In this document: positions 22,795 through 35,014 of the stretch, piece by piece
Layout of the letters: the number at the start of each line of letters is the position of its first letter
Numbering within the stretch: the stretch's first letter is position 1
DNA from: Proteles cristata cristata
Lineage: Eukaryota; Chordata; Mammalia; Carnivora; Hyaenidae
DNA length: 64,000 bases
Direction: 5' to 3'
NCBI GenBank assembly: GCA_017311185.1
Contig: JAESUZ010003505.1
Location: 310,001 to 374,000, forward strand
Position numbers and translations under genes: made by a program
Notes under the pieces: model-generated
The model's database searches: none
Seen by the model: only the letters and a program-made list of their open reading frames with translations
Told to the model about the DNA's origin: nothing

Positions 22795-22826
22795 TTGTGT
22801 GTGTGTATGTGTGTGTGTACACACAT
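22795..22826. repeat. (TG)n microsatellite
   Basis: TG repeat interrupted by one TATG step and closing with TACACACATG, giving a short TGTGTGTACACACA inverted repeat. Confidence 0.9.
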
Positions 22827-24577
22827 GATTTATAAGCCCATCATTGTTTTTTTTATTATTTATATTGCAAACATACTGGTTTGTTCTTTTTTAGCAAATT
22901 GCTTATTTTTACTACTCTGAGTATAATTATTTTTGGTCTAAAGAGAATAATATGGATGCAAAGAGCTCAACTTTAAAAGTGTCAGTGGTGTTTGTATGAC
23001 AGGTAATGAGGCAATTTGGCAGAACATCAGAACCTAATTGAGCTGAGCTCACATCAATGAGGCTTGCTCAGCTGAGGCTGCACCTCCTAAAAAGAACAGT
23101 AGAATTAAGTGAGACAATGTGACATGTACAATTTTAATTGGAAGCTCTAATTTAAAATATTTAAAGGCGTGTTTAAAATAATTTGTGAATCCATACAGAA
23201 GCTTCCTTCTCCAGCTAATTAAGAATATTCAGTGGGTCATATAATGTCTGGATGTCAAAAATATGAATTATTGAAGTCCCGCACATATAAGTGTACTTGC
23301 ACCTTTAGGCAAGACCAAATTTAGTTTCACAGAGGTAAATGGGAAAGAGACAATCCTCAGGACTGCAGAAGGGTAGGTGATTTTTAACTTGATATTTTTA
23401 AAGCCATTTAAAGTACTATGCTATTAAATTACAGTACTCTTTGTGAAAAATTGAAATTATAATTAAGTATATGTCCAAAAGAAATGTCAGCCAGGTAAAA
23501 CTTGAGATGTGATTTAGCAATGTTGTGGTACAAATGAATGCTATTTCGATTTTTTTCAGGAATGCCATTGCTTTTTTTTTTTTGGTTTGGTTCTGGGCTA
23601 CATAGTAAATTAGAATTCTGAAGACAGCATTTTAATAACTAACCCTGAAATTCTTAGTTCCTAGTATTGTTTAGGATCTATGACCATTGATCAGTAAGAA
23701 TTCTTCATTTAGATAGTTAAAAATAAGAGAATTTAGGGGGAGAAGACAAGTGTTGAATTTTATTGCACATGTATTCATAATTCCGTAATAAATCACTTGC
23801 AGGAAAGAAATGTGTAAAATCGGATACCTGCCAACTCAAAGTGTAATCACAGTATACAAATGACTTAGAATGACACAAAAACAACGTGGCTAAAACTGTA
23901 GCAGCATTTATGCAACTTATTTCGGTAGCCTCCATGTGATTTCTTAAGGAAAATATTCCAAATTGAAATGTGTACTTACATTTTCGGTACATTGGCACAC
24001 GATACTGACCGTGAATCGTTAAAGAACAGCTTTTTTTTTTTTTAAACCATGGTTTTCTTAATTACCTTGTCATTACCATCATGGGTTTCCAAATATTGTC
24101 AAATGGAATGGGTCAGTCTGATGTAGCGCTTAAAATTAGCAGAGTCCTTAGAAAAGAAGAAATGTGTCGTGATGAGTGGGGAATTCTTAGGAAGATAAGT
24201 TAGGGGAAATGCCATACACGAAGGAGGGTTGGGATGGGTGAGAGAAGATGGATGTAAGAGAAGGCAGTGCAAGTCATTTTGTTGTAAGTGGGGTTTGGCA
24301 GAGCAAATCCGGAAGAGTGAAACCTGCTGAGAGAAAAATAGAACTTCGTAACATGAAAACAGGCAATTTTAAGGAAAACATTTGTATCAAAGCTGGTCTC
24401 TCTTTGTTGTAAGAACTGCAGCAAGCTCTTAAATTAGTTTGTAGGTTACATATTATCCAGGGTCTTTAATTTTTCTTGCAGAATTGCAGGGAGAAGTCGA
24501 AGCTGAGGAAATAGCTATCCTCATGCAAGGAAAAAGAAGTCTCACTTGCTCATAAGAGACACCAACGTGTGCATCGC

Positions 24578-24645
24578 TCACACTGACACGCACATACACC
24601 GTGTGTGCATACATACATCAGACACACATGCATACATACGCATCG
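24578..24645. repeat. CA/CATA-rich low-complexity tract
   Basis: Imperfect CACA, CATACATA and GACACACATG steps without a stable period. It produces the His/Thr-rich translation at 24546-24749, which is rejected as coding. Confidence 0.8.
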
Positions 24646-27600
24646 TGACTACTCGATGCCTGAATCTGCCAGACATGGCCAGGGACCTTTGTTCTAACTT
24701 TCCTGACTCCTGTTGGGGTTTGAAACAACCTAAGAGATCTCTCCTTTGATTTAGCCTTGGATCTTGAGCGATTGTTAGGTATAATCTTTTTTTATTCTAT
24801 TTATGAATAGAATTGAAAAATGGGCCCATTTTATGTCTCTGTGAAATACAGCCTAATCTTCTCCTATCCTCAAAAGGAAATGATTAATCCTTACCTAGTT
24901 TTAGACCACTTTTCCAGGTAGGTAACATGACCAGCCGGAACTTTGACCTGTGTCGTTTTTCTATTAGCATCATGCATTAGAATTCACCCAGGGCCACATA
25001 ACTTTGGAAACCAATGGAGTGGAACTTAGGAATAACTTCCCTAGATTAAAGTACTTAAAGTTTTACAGCTCAGTTTTCATTAAAAAGCAAAAATTCTTCA
25101 GGAAATGTTTGTATCTATTAATCATCTACATTGTTGCCTGTTGTAAAACATGTTAAAACAATAGCTGTTTCATTTTGACTAGTGGCTTCCTGTATTCTTT
25201 AATAATACAGTGTTTTGTTAATAATCATAACTGCCTATACCTGGGCTCATTTAAAAATAACTTGTGCCTAATTAGTATGCATTACTCCGAAGATTCAAAT
25301 AATGTAAATAAATGCTGGAAGTGAATCCTCCAAACATATGGACCATTGGCCTGTTGAATTATAGTTCCTCCTGAGAAATCCCATACAGTATCCTAAGACA
25401 AAGAAGAATCACATAACTATTCTATTATTATACTCATGAGATCTTAGAAGCTGCATGGCCATCAAACTGACAGTATCTTTGTAAACATATATTTGCATTG
25501 TTCTCTTTGTGTAAATGGTATTCACTTTTGCAGATAGGGTACTCCAAAATACCATCCAACAATTGATTTGGCTTTGGTTGATCATTGTGACTGAAGAAAG
25601 AGGCATAAAATGTGGTGTAATGTGTTGTTGGTAATCCTACCTCACTGCACATACGCCAATATATTTCAATATGTTTTATCTGTAAAATGTGATTGACAGT
25701 CAGATAAGCATAATTCTTCTATATTTTAAAGGACATGTAATTTCAGGTATAGGAGGGGGGAATGTTCTGATTAGAATGTTCTCACAAAAGGCTTTTTTTT
25801 TTTTTTTTTTAGTAGCTACAGAGACTTAATCCTATTCTCCAGAAAAAAAAAGGCCAACCGTATTAGTATTATTGGTTTCCTTTAGTTCAAACTCTTTAAT
25901 TATGCTTTTTTATTTACTAATTGAGAGAAATAAGTGTTGTAAATTTCATAAAGTAAAAATACCTACAGCAGAATCTCTCATAAGACTTGACACTTTTTAG
26001 AGCATAGTATTTTCTTCTTTCTTCTTCCCAGAGCCAGCATTGCTAACCCCCATATGAACACTATTTAAATTGGTTTTGCTAAAGATGTGTAAGTAGGCAA
26101 TTGATGGTTCAGACCTGTTTGTTAAGATATTTGTAAACAGGAATTTCCAAAAGCACATCAGTAGAAATCAAACACCCAATTTTTATGTGAACTATATTTT
26201 TTTCTATTCTCTTCGTATAGACAACCTTATGTGAGTAGATTTTGTTACAACTTACTATAACCCTCCCAGACATGCTGAATGTTTCTTTATTTTGCATTTA
26301 AACTACTGGTTTGATTTTTTTTTCCAAATTCAAGACAAATGTGCTATTTTAAATGAACCTAACTTAGCCTGCAGCCAAAAATTCTCAGAAACCTATAAGA
26401 AACAAGATTAGCATTCAATCCTAAGGTATGCTGGTTAAAGCTGATGTGATTTAGAAATATAATTAAGACATTTTAACTACATCGACCTTATTTTATCAAA
26501 AATTATCAAAAACTTATGTTATCTAGCTGCTGATTTATGACCGTATACAAACATAACCGCAGCTTGGCAAACACTAGCTTTTCCGGCAAAGTCATCTTGT
26601 GTTACAGACTATATAGTGTGTCCAGTGAAAGATGATTTGTGTCAGCTAAAACTGTAGCCTGGAGCTACACTTGGTGTGGTATTACTTTAATCTAGTTATT
26701 GCAGCCTTGAAGTGTGTGTTAGCAAGTCGAAGGAAGAAGTGTCAAAAGCACAGCCTAGCCTGATCATTAAGAATTTCTAGGAATAGCAAAAACCATCCCC
26801 ATATATTCCTCGTTTGATAGTTCCTTTTGGAATATGTTGACATTTTATTTGAGACACAGTAGTATCTAATGTAAGATAATATTTAGGGTCGCCATAGTAT
26901 ATCCTGCCTTTCATAATTGAGCTTTTGAGAATTTACACTGATAAGCTAGTAAAGTAATAATGACATAGATGCAAAAATTTAAATCAAGTAGAACTGTTAT
27001 TACTAAATAATGAGAGAAATATAGACAACTATTATGGACTGTGTTTTGGGTTGCTAATTATAAAGCTGCATCATTTATATAAATATAAACATATGTTTAA
27101 TAGCAGATGATTCTAAGAAAATAGTGTTATAAAACACATTAATAAAATTGGCACAGATAAGTATTTAATTATCATATTTGGATAAGCAGGTCAGTAATAA
27201 GTGTTATTTAAAGATCAACATTATTTCACCAATAAAGCATATTTATCATTTTTTTAGACAGGAGGAGGCAGATTCAGAATTTCTGGCCTTTTATACCTTC
27301 ATAACTTACAAATAAAGGTACTCATTGAAAATATAAAGGATCAGAAAATCCTGATGTTGAGTTATAAATGGCAGAGTAAATTTTCTGGTTTTGTTTCAAA
27401 ATATTATGAATATTGAAATAATAAATAATTATACTTTGCTTAAAGTAATCAAAGCATGGGCACATATGACACATTGGAGGACACATTGAAATCAGAGTGC
27501 AAATTACCTTAAAGTGACTTTCTGAAATTGAAGAAATGGGAAATTCTGTTAATTGACTTAAGTCTTTCCATACTGAAGCATAGAAATTATCTAATATTTG

Positions 27601-28474
27601 CAAATGATTAAGTAGCAAAATTTTCTACTAACTGATTTTAGAATAATTGTTTTCTTCAACTTAGGCTTCAGAATATTGCATCAAAATATCACCTTATGTT
27701 GTTTAAAAAGCAGTAGCCTGTTTGAAAGAAAGCCTGTTTGTTAACTTATTCCATCATATTACTTGTATTAAGTGCATATCCTTGAGAAAGTAAAATGTCT
27801 ATTTGAAAAATCCCACACAGTACTTTTAGCTTCATTGTTATATTTAGCATGATGAGTAACATTATCTGTTAGATTAAGGAAGAAGACTTTAGTAAACATG
27901 CTTGTGAACAATAGGAAGGCAGAATTATCGTGTACATCACTGCCTACACATTTTTAGTTGGTCTCACTCCTTCTATTACAGTCATAATTTTTTTAAAAGC
28001 CTAGCTATCAACCTTGCCATGAAGTATCCGTTACATATTTGGCATTGTGTTGCTCCATATTTTGTTGGTAGTGAGGATCCTGCGACGTATTCTAACCTGA
28101 GGGGAGACACCTGGTGGGTTTAATTAGATTGCATCTGGCAATAATTAGGAGCAACGATAAAAGTTGAACAAGCTGTAATAGTGTGGGTGAGTTCAATTTA
28201 CTAAGTCTGGGAGGAAAGATTTCCAACCTCGGGAACACCATGGAGGCCCATGGAAAGGCTTTGGGAATAGAGAAGTCCAGTAAATGAAGACCCTTAGCCA
28301 GTATTTTCCAACCAAGAGGTTCTGCAATCTTTAAAGTCCATGAAAAGCTGGCCTTAGTCTATAATAAACATCTTGAGAATACTTTTGTGGGGTTGCCTAC
28401 TGACTAAGTAGTGGGGACTTGGAATGGGATGATGACCATTTCACAGACTAGTCTTTTCATTGTGTTTTCGTCAT

Positions 28475-28650
28475 GAGGCACCTGGGTGCCCCATTTGGTT
28501 ACTTAACAAAATCCAACTCTGGATTTTGGCTGAGGTCTTGATCTCCCTGTTTGTCAATTTGATCCCTGCGGTGACAGCATAGGCCCTGCTTGGGATTCTC
28601 TCTCTGTGCCTCTTTCATGTGCACAGGCTCTCTTTCAAAAAAAAAAAAAT
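28475..28650 (+). mobile_element. Old carnivore SINE
   Basis: The head is GAGGCACCTGGGTGCCCCAT, with TCCAACTCTGGATTTTGGCT, GCGGTGACAGCATAGGCCCT, GCTTGGGATTCTCTCTCTGT and an A13 tail, followed by an unrelated T14 run (28652-28665). The T-run next to the A-tail makes a perfect A/T hairpin candidate. Confidence 0.85.
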
Positions 28651-28668
28651 TGTTTTTTTTTTTTTCCT

Positions 28669-29124
28669 TCAGTTCTGGCAACTCAAATACCAGATCCAAG
28701 TCAGAATTTAAACCGGTTTTATACACTTGGTTGCCCACTCACTTTATTCACCTTTGGTGTGTTAATACAGCACTATGTAGGAGCATATGTTGACCCAACG
28801 GTGGCAATTTTAATGTCGTGTATTTGCAACCTTTTGATATCAAAGGCTGCATTACACAAATAATTCTGTAAAGATCTTCTACAATTCACAATATTGGAAA
28901 GAAGTTGAGAAGAGATGAAACAGAGCTTCTCATTTTGTTTTTAATTTTTGAAAATTAGATCATATTATGCATCAAACAACTGCAAAATTTCTCCATGATT
29001 CTTTGCTCTCTTCATTCTTCATTCTTGCCCTTTGATTTGTATTCAGACCTGAGATTCGCGTTTAAACAAATAAATCTGTTGAGATGGGTGTGGTTATTTA
29101 ATTTCATTGTTGCTATTCTGTTTT
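28669..29124. other. Unassigned AT-rich sequence
   Basis: Nothing recognised. Confidence 0.5.
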
Positions 29125-29375
29125 TAAACAGACATGTGCTATGGGGCGCCTGGGTGGCTTAGTCGGTTGAACGTCCGGCTTTGGCTTAGGTCATGATCTC
29201 GCGGTTCATAGGTTCGAGCCCCGCGTCGGGCTCTGTGCTGACTGCCAGCTCAGAGCCTGGAGCCTGCTTCAGATTCTGTGTCTCCTTCTCTCTCTGACCC
29301 TCCCCTGCTCACGCTGTCTCTCTCTCTCCTAGAAATAAATAAAAAATATTAAAAAAAAAGATAAACAGACATGTG
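29125..29375 (+). mobile_element. Young carnivore SINE with perfect 14-bp target-site duplication
   Basis: TAAACAGACATGTG flanks the element at 29125-29138 and 29362-29375. The body runs from about 29143 to 29361. The A-box-like TGGCTTAGTCGG and B-box GGTTCGAGCCCC are both intact. It carries GACTGCCAGCTCAG but has GGCTTTGGCTTAG where the youngest copies have GACTTTCGCTTAG, so it is an intermediate or sister type. Confidence 0.97.
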
Positions 29376-30357
29376 TTAGATCCTTTTGGGTGAAAAGTGC
29401 TGATGTCCCAAGTAAGGAAGCATTAGTGCACACGCTTGCTCTCTCTCTTTCTCTCATGCCCACATAAACACGTGCTCATGCTCCAACATGTCCTATATTA
29501 CCTTGTGGACATGTGAATAATTTCTAAAGCTGATAATTTTTATATGAAATGATTTTTCCTACAAATGCATTTCTCCCTGAAAATCCCTTTTGTAGATGAC
29601 TCAGGAAATTATCAATCAAATCCTTGACTAATACATCCTATGAATTTATATTGAGATAGACCAGTCATGTAGAGTTCAGATTATTGCTTGATTTGTTTGT
29701 ATTCTAGTTTATTTCAGGAAAAGTTTTTCAACAACAAGAATTTTGTTGAAGGAAAATTAATCAAGCACCACCTTTGATGTAAAACACGACATGAGACAAA
29801 GTACTATAGATCAACCTGGTGCTATAAATTTGGGCAACCTTAACAGAAGTGTTGTTGTGCACTGTCCTTTGTGGTAGCCGCTTGCTTCCTGTGGCTTTTG
29901 AGAGCTTGGGAGATTGCTGGTGTGATTAGAAAACTGAATTTTTAAATTCACTTGATTTTTATTAATTTGAACTTAAGTGGCCAGATATATCTGGTGGCTA
30001 CCAGAGTGGCAAGGGACCTCATCCTTGACCTGCAGGAATTTACAAATTAGACCATGGTTCAGAAACCCTATCCAGCAGAATCAGAAAGGAGGTTTGAGTA
30101 TCATTGCTGATTTCATGTCTCTGTATCTTCTTGTTAATTTTAATCCTAAACTTCTTGAAAATAGAGCAAGGCTTTATCATTTTGGGAGTATTCTTGATTG
30201 TATTTAAGAAGCTGTATAAAAAGGAAGAAAGTGAGTTACTTGGATAATTATAAGCCTGAGAGAAGACAATGAGGAAAATGAAAATTAATTCAGAACAGTA
30301 GGAGTTTGCAAAGCTACTGTTTGGCTTTGCTGTTTTGGTTATTTCTTTATTACACAG
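29376..30357. other. Unassigned AT-rich sequence
   Basis: No repeat recognised. The 106-codon minus-strand frame at 30040-30360 is AT-rich and unsupported. Confidence 0.5.
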
Positions 30358-30556
30358 CATGAGAATTTACATCCCACCCATCTCTGTGACAGAAGATGCC
30401 AGGGGTATTTGCACAGTAGAGAAGACTGAGTTTGAGATCAATGTCAAAGTGGGAGCCGTGGCCCCAGAGGGAGCAGGGGACTCCCCGCACAAAGCATTGC
30501 CCCTGCGGTTCTTTGACTTCGGCCTAGAAGGCAGGGCAGGCACCACTTACCTGTAA
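30358..30556 (+). other. GC-rich open frame with splice-like flanks; possible orphan exon
   Basis: TTTCTTTATTACACAG ends at 30357, an acceptor-like site. The frame that follows is open for 65 codons from a Met at 30359 to TAA at 30554-30556. By hand count the interval 30361-30540 is about 55% GC, in a background far below that. On the opposite strand CAG|GTAAGTGG (exon end at 30551) is a textbook donor, so a minus-strand exon ending there is an alternative. No recognised repeat covers it and I recognise no protein family. A diverged repeat or pseudogene scrap remains possible. Confidence 0.25.
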
Positions 30557-30744
30557 AGGACTGCCTTGCTTCTTGGGTTTTAGAAACTTTGACTGGTATA
30601 CAAGGAAAAGATCATTCCATTTTGGGTAATAATGTGGAACAAAAATGCAGTGTAATTGACTTAAATAGTAGCCATTATTATTAGCACCTTGCTGGTTTTT
30701 ATAAGCTGGAAGCTTTGCTTTACAACCTAACAACAGCAACAGCA

Positions 30745-30960
30745 ATACTCGAGCATGCCTTGAGCACTTACTGCCTGGGCATCACTGTGCTTACTGTTTT
30801 TAAAAGACGGGCTTCAGTTATCCACTAAACATCCCAATATATACACACTTCTATTCTCTTCATGTAATAAATGAGAACACTGTGGCTTACAGGTTGTAAG
30901 TAATCTGCCCACACAAGGTAAGTGGGGTAATAGTACCCAGTGTCTTTATCGTACTCTGTG
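30745..30960 (-). mobile_element. MIR SINE fragment
   Basis: Antisense MIR: CATGCCTTGAGCACTTACTG, GGCATCACTGTGCTTACTG, TTCTCTTCATGTAATAAATGA and CCACACAAGGTAAGTGGG. This follows the consensus order from the 3' end (GAGCACTTACT...GGCACTGTGCT) to the core. Confidence 0.82.
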
Positions 30961-31724
30961 GACACAACTTCTGTTCCTCAAAAGGGGAGAGGTTGGCTCA
31001 GATTACCAACTGAGAGAGCACAGTTGTGGTTTTCATTTAACCTTATATGGAGACAGAGAAATCATCTGAAATGCACCAAAAGAGAGATAAGCTAAATCAA
31101 CTAATAGCAACTATTTTCCAAACTCTCAGTGCTTTATGAAATGTTTGGGATATAAAAACCCTTGCTGGAGCATTTGGCTTGATCCTGTCAGTCTTCTTTT
31201 TAAATAGCTTCATTTTAAATCACAGATTTGACACGTCCACAGAATCTGATGAGTTTGTACACATGTTCAAAAAGGCAAGTTTGTCGTTAAACTCTAGCTG
31301 TCATTGTCTCTCAAATCTTGCGTGGAAAATGTTTTGATTTTCTTCATTGCTAAATTTGGAGAGCCTACTAAAATGAAGATTGATTTGTTTCAAGAGGGGT
31401 GTTTTAATTGAAAATTTTGAATTCATAAATTAAGTATATTCTGTTTCTCTTAAGTCATGTTACTCTCCAGGACCTATGTGCATCACTTCAGAAACTGTTG
31501 CAAATGGGAAAAGTAAACAGTTACAGTGCTCTCAGATGACATAAAGGGTCAGTGCACCAAGTTCAGGCTCTGAAATTCCACTGGCAGAGAGAAGCCCATT
31601 ATCCAGTTAAATAGCCTTAAAAGTTAGTTTTGCTCCTCTACAGCAAGCCTCTTACTTAAATCTTATGAAACAGTTTATCAAGTGGCATGATTATGCAGCT
31701 AAGAAATGGAGTATTCTTTTGAGA
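30961..31724. other. Unassigned sequence
   Basis: Nothing recognised in this interval. Confidence 0.5.
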
Positions 31725-31784
31725 TCATTCCATTTAGCTTTCTCATTTTGGAGATGCTGAAGTACAGACTCAAAAAAGTGAAGA

Positions 31785-31885
31785 GGGGTGCCTTGCTGGC
31801 TCGATTGATAGAACGTGGGATTCTTGATATTCATGGAACGAGTTTGAGCCCCATGTTGGAAGTATAGATTACCTTAAAGGGGGTG
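31785..31885 (+). mobile_element. Short old carnivore SINE nested in MIR
   Basis: The head is GGGGTGCCTTGCTGGCTCGA, with GAGTTTGAGCCCCATGTTGG and GTATAGATTACCTTAAAGG. It is the short type ending in a 'GTAGAGATTACTTAAA' motif, like the copy at 32.6 kb, with no long CT-rich stretch. Confidence 0.82.
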
Positions 31886-31942
31886 GGGAATTGGGAGGAA
31901 GGAAGGAAAGAAGGAAGGCAGGAATAAAGGAGGGAAGGAAGG
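31886..31942 (+). repeat. (GGAA)n microsatellite
   Basis: An imperfect GGAA/GGAG run with AAAG and GGCA interruptions, directly after the nested SINE body. It most likely grew from that SINE's A-rich tail. GGAA runs are possible ETS-factor binding arrays, but no function is shown. Confidence 0.9.
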
Positions 31943-32117
31943 TGATGTGGTTTGTTTAAGATCCTGAAGTTAAGCAAGTACTGGAGTCTGGGCCCTAACC
32001 TGGCTCTCCTGGTGTTCTGGACAGTAGCTTTTCCACTGGAGCGTTTGCTCTCTTGAACGTTTCCCCACTTGGCTTCTCTCTTCTGTCGGAAACTCTCTTC
32101 CTGGATGTGTTTAAGAT

Positions 32118-32308
32118 TTTAATTTTTTAAAGTTTATTCATTTCGAGAAAGCAAGCGGGGTAGGGGAAAAGAGAGAGTGGGAGAGAGAGAATCCCAAGCA
32201 GGTTCTGCACTGTCAGCACAGAGCCTGATGTGGAGCTCAAACTCCTGAAATGCAATATCATGACCTGAGCTGAAACCAAGAGTCAGATGCTTAACTGACT
32301 GGGCCCCT
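32118..32308 (-). mobile_element. Carnivore SINE, antisense, diverged
   Basis: Plus-strand text runs from TTTAAAGTTTATTCATTTCG through GAGAGAATCCCAAGCAGG, CTGTCAGCACAGAGCCTGAT, TATCATGACCTGAGCTGAAA and CAGATGCTTAACTGACTGGG to CCCCTC. The head is missing part of the CACCCAGGCGCC text. Confidence 0.9.
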
Positions 32309-32621
32309 CATCCAATTTTAATTAATTACATTGTTCCTAAATCATACATGTATGAAATGTATGAAACTGTTTGCCTTTTTGAGAACTACTTCAAGTATTT
32401 CATTAAAATGCTACTAACATATTGTGATGGCTTTCCCAAAATTTCACTTAGAAGGATGAATACTCTAATTTGAAAACTTTAGAAGTTCAGCCATTTTGAT
32501 TACTGAAAACATATAATTTAAATATATAAACTATTTCCACTTTTGATCTGTTGATTTACATGCAGTTTTGAAGTTTTTCATGTTGTGTGTGGGCAGTTTT
32601 CCTAACTGAAATGTGATTGAC

Positions 32622-32727
32622 CAGGTGCTTAGCTGGCTCAGTCGGTATAGAGCTTGTGACTCTTGATCTCAGGGTTATAAGTTTGAGCCCCACATTCGGT
32701 GTAGAGATTACTTTAAAATCTTAAAAA
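32622..32727 (+). mobile_element. Short old carnivore SINE
   Basis: CAGGTGCTTAGCTGGCTCAG, CTTGTGACTCTTGATCTCAG, AGTTTGAGCCCCACATTCGG and TGTAGAGATTACTTTAAAATC. It is the same short type as the copy at 31.8 kb and abuts the next SINE head to tail. Confidence 0.88.
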
Positions 32728-32729
32728 GA

Positions 32730-32855
32730 GGGGTGCCTGGGTGGCTCAGTTGGGTAAGGCTCTGACTCTTGATCTTGGCTTAGGTCATGATCCCACAGTT
32801 TGGGAGTTTGAGCCCTGTGCTGACAGCACAGACCTTGCTTGAGGTTCTCTCAAAA
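32730..32855 (+). mobile_element. Carnivore SINE, 3' shortened
   Basis: GGGTGCCTGGGTGGCTCAGT, CTGACTCTTGATCTTGGCTT, GTCATGATCCCACAGTTTGG and TTTGAGCCCTGTGCTGACAG, with an early end at CTTGAGGTTCTCTCAAAATG. It follows directly on the A-rich end of the preceding SINE, so it probably inserted into that tail. Confidence 0.88.
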
Positions 32856-34764
32856 TGCATAATTACATAAATGTAAATGCATAATTGTGATACAAGTGGT
32901 ATGAACTGTAATAGATTTTAGTGCAAATATTAGGAGGGTAAAGACAGGAGATTGTGCTCTCTGAGGAAAAGGGGAGCCATTCCAAGAGAAATGACTCTTG
33001 AAACAGATTGAAAGTATGATGTGTATATATCACAGCTACAACAAATTTTAAAATGTGATTCTTTTGGTTTATTTAAGATCTACACTCTGGAGCACAGGAA
33101 GCAAAGACCTGTTGTATCCCAATTCTTAACATACTGATTTTTTAAGGTTCTCTTGAGTATCCCTAAAGAACTTTTGCTTTCAGATTCCAGAAATTGTTTT
33201 GGAATTCACAGGAAAGGGAGGCTTTGGACTCCTAAGTACATTTGAAAATCTGATGACATGTATTGGAAAAGCAATTTAAGAAAACCTTGAATAATGGAGA
33301 ATACCATGAACATGAATTATGGATCTGTAAGGAGATTACCATACATGATTTAAAATCAAAGATTATAGAAAACCAAGTAGTATTTACATCAAAAGGAGAT
33401 TTTGCAATATACTGAGGGAGTAAACATCAGGTATTTTTTTTTTACTGACTGTGTGTTTAACTTTCACATGTGACGATACTTTTTTGACCATAGTGTAATG
33501 AATTCCTTCAGCAAATGTCAACACATTGCCCCTTAGTTAAAAGTGGTGAATGTCATCAGAAAGCAATGACAGTTTGCCGATACACTAGATTGACATTAGA
33601 GATAGGCATGGAATTCTGTGTGTCCACATGTAAGACACATGTTTCAAATGTAATAAATACCCTTTAAAGAATTATTGGAGTGCTCATGACAACTTTGCCA
33701 TCTAGACTTTCACTGAATATTCCATACTTGTGTAGCAGTAGGCTATTACTCAATATATAATACTTACAATACTCAACTGTGCTGAAAGTATGAAGCACTT
33801 ATTAAAATAAGAAAATATCAGATACCGTCATTGCATAAAATTACTTTCTAAGTATCATACAGCAGGATGTGTGTATGAAGTTTCTGTCTTGAAGAAATTG
33901 TTTCAGTCCCATATTGGTTATAGCAAAATAACAAAGTACTACTGTTTTCCAGTGTGGGATGCAAAGGGGTAGCCAGGCAGGTTCAAAGTCACCAGCTGTA
34001 AATGTTCTCTGTGGCTAATGCCATTTGTAGATAACAGTAGGTCAGAGGATGGGGGAACGTTTGTACTCAAAGAAGCAGCTACCTTGTGGATAGAGTTATC
34101 TGCAACCGGTCTCCTCTCTCCCAGTGGGTGAGTAGATGTGAGGGAAACTGATAACGCGAGCATGTCCAATCGTTTCTAAAAAGCCTGTAGAAGCAGTTTC
34201 TCTTGGTGGCTGAGCTTCTGTGAGCTTGAAACGCTGCAGGGTTTCAGAGGGCTTTATCACCAGTCCTAATTGGGACTCTCTCCCTCTATAAATTGCCTGT
34301 GGCACAAGGTACTTCCACACAGACTTAACCTGGTGGAAGTAGCACATATGAAATAGAGAAACACTATCCTTCACGAAGGCATTTATGTTTCTAAGCTTTC
34401 TTACCCCGGGGAAACATTAAGGAACAAAACCTTATCTCCACTAAGTCACCTTTGCCAATGCACCCACGATGAGGTGAATTTAGATTTTTTAAGACCCAGT
34501 TGAATAAACAATTCCAAGTTTGTACAGAAATCTATAACCTCTCCAGTGCAGTACAAGGAAATGTTGGAACATTATGAAGACATTGTGGAATAGGCTTTTA
34601 GATCCCCATACTAGATTGGTTGTCAAAATAGTGGGTGTTGCTTTCATGATTAATTTGACATGGGATCACAACAGAACTGTCTATTTGCCTCTACATGGGA
34701 AGTTCCTGAGATCACATTTTAATTCAGCTGTGCCCATGCAGGGTATAGGCAGAGCTTTTAAGAA
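32856..34764. other. Unassigned sequence
   Basis: No recognised repeat in about 1.9 kb. Minus-strand frames at 33939-34374 (76 and 92 codons) are unsupported. Confidence 0.5.
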
Positions 34765-35014
34765 GGTCAGTAGGCCTTGGGGCGCCTGGGTGGCTTAGTC
34801 GCTTAAGCGTCCGACTTTTGCTTAGGTCGTGATCTCGCGGTTCGTGGGTTCGAGCCCCGCGTCGGGCTCTGTGCTGACTGCCAGCTCAGAGCCTGGAGCC
34901 TGTTTCAGAGTCTGTGACTCCCTCTCTCTCTGACCCTCCCCTGCTCATGCTGTCTCTCTCTCTCCTAGAAATAAATAAAACATTAAAAATTAAAAAAAAA
35001 AAAGACAGTAGGCC
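34765..35014 (+). mobile_element. Young carnivore SINE with target-site duplication
   Basis: The body spans 34779-35003. The direct repeat (GGTCAGTAGGCC upstream, AGACAGTAGGCC downstream) shares CAGTAGGCC at 34768-34776 and 35006-35014. It carries GACTTTTGCTTAGGTC, CTCGCGGTTCGTGGGTTCGAG and GACTGCCAGCTCAG. The A box has one change (TGGCTTAGTCGC) and the B box is intact. Confidence 0.96.

Larger units (their letters stand above)
22072..28474. other. 6.4-kb AT-rich block without recognisable interspersed repeats
   Basis: No SINE, L1, L2, LTR or clear MIR was seen across this stretch, the longest such gap in the window. It contains an A18 run (22307-22324) and two low-complexity tracts listed separately. 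Motif-like homeodomain strings (TAATTA, for example near 23215 and 28120) are frequent, but this is expected in AT-rich DNA. Open frames of up to 98 codons are unsupported. Confidence 0.5.
31725..32035 (-). mobile_element. MIR split by a later SINE and GGAA repeat
   Basis: The left part ends with CATTTTGGAGATGCTGAAG and GACTCAAAAAAGTGAAG. The right part resumes at 31950 with TTTAAGATCCTGAAGTTAAG, CAAGTACTGGAGTCTGGGCC and CTAACCTGGCTCTCCTGG. Together they form one antisense MIR; the interior 31785-31942 is a SINE with an expanded tail. Confidence 0.65.
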
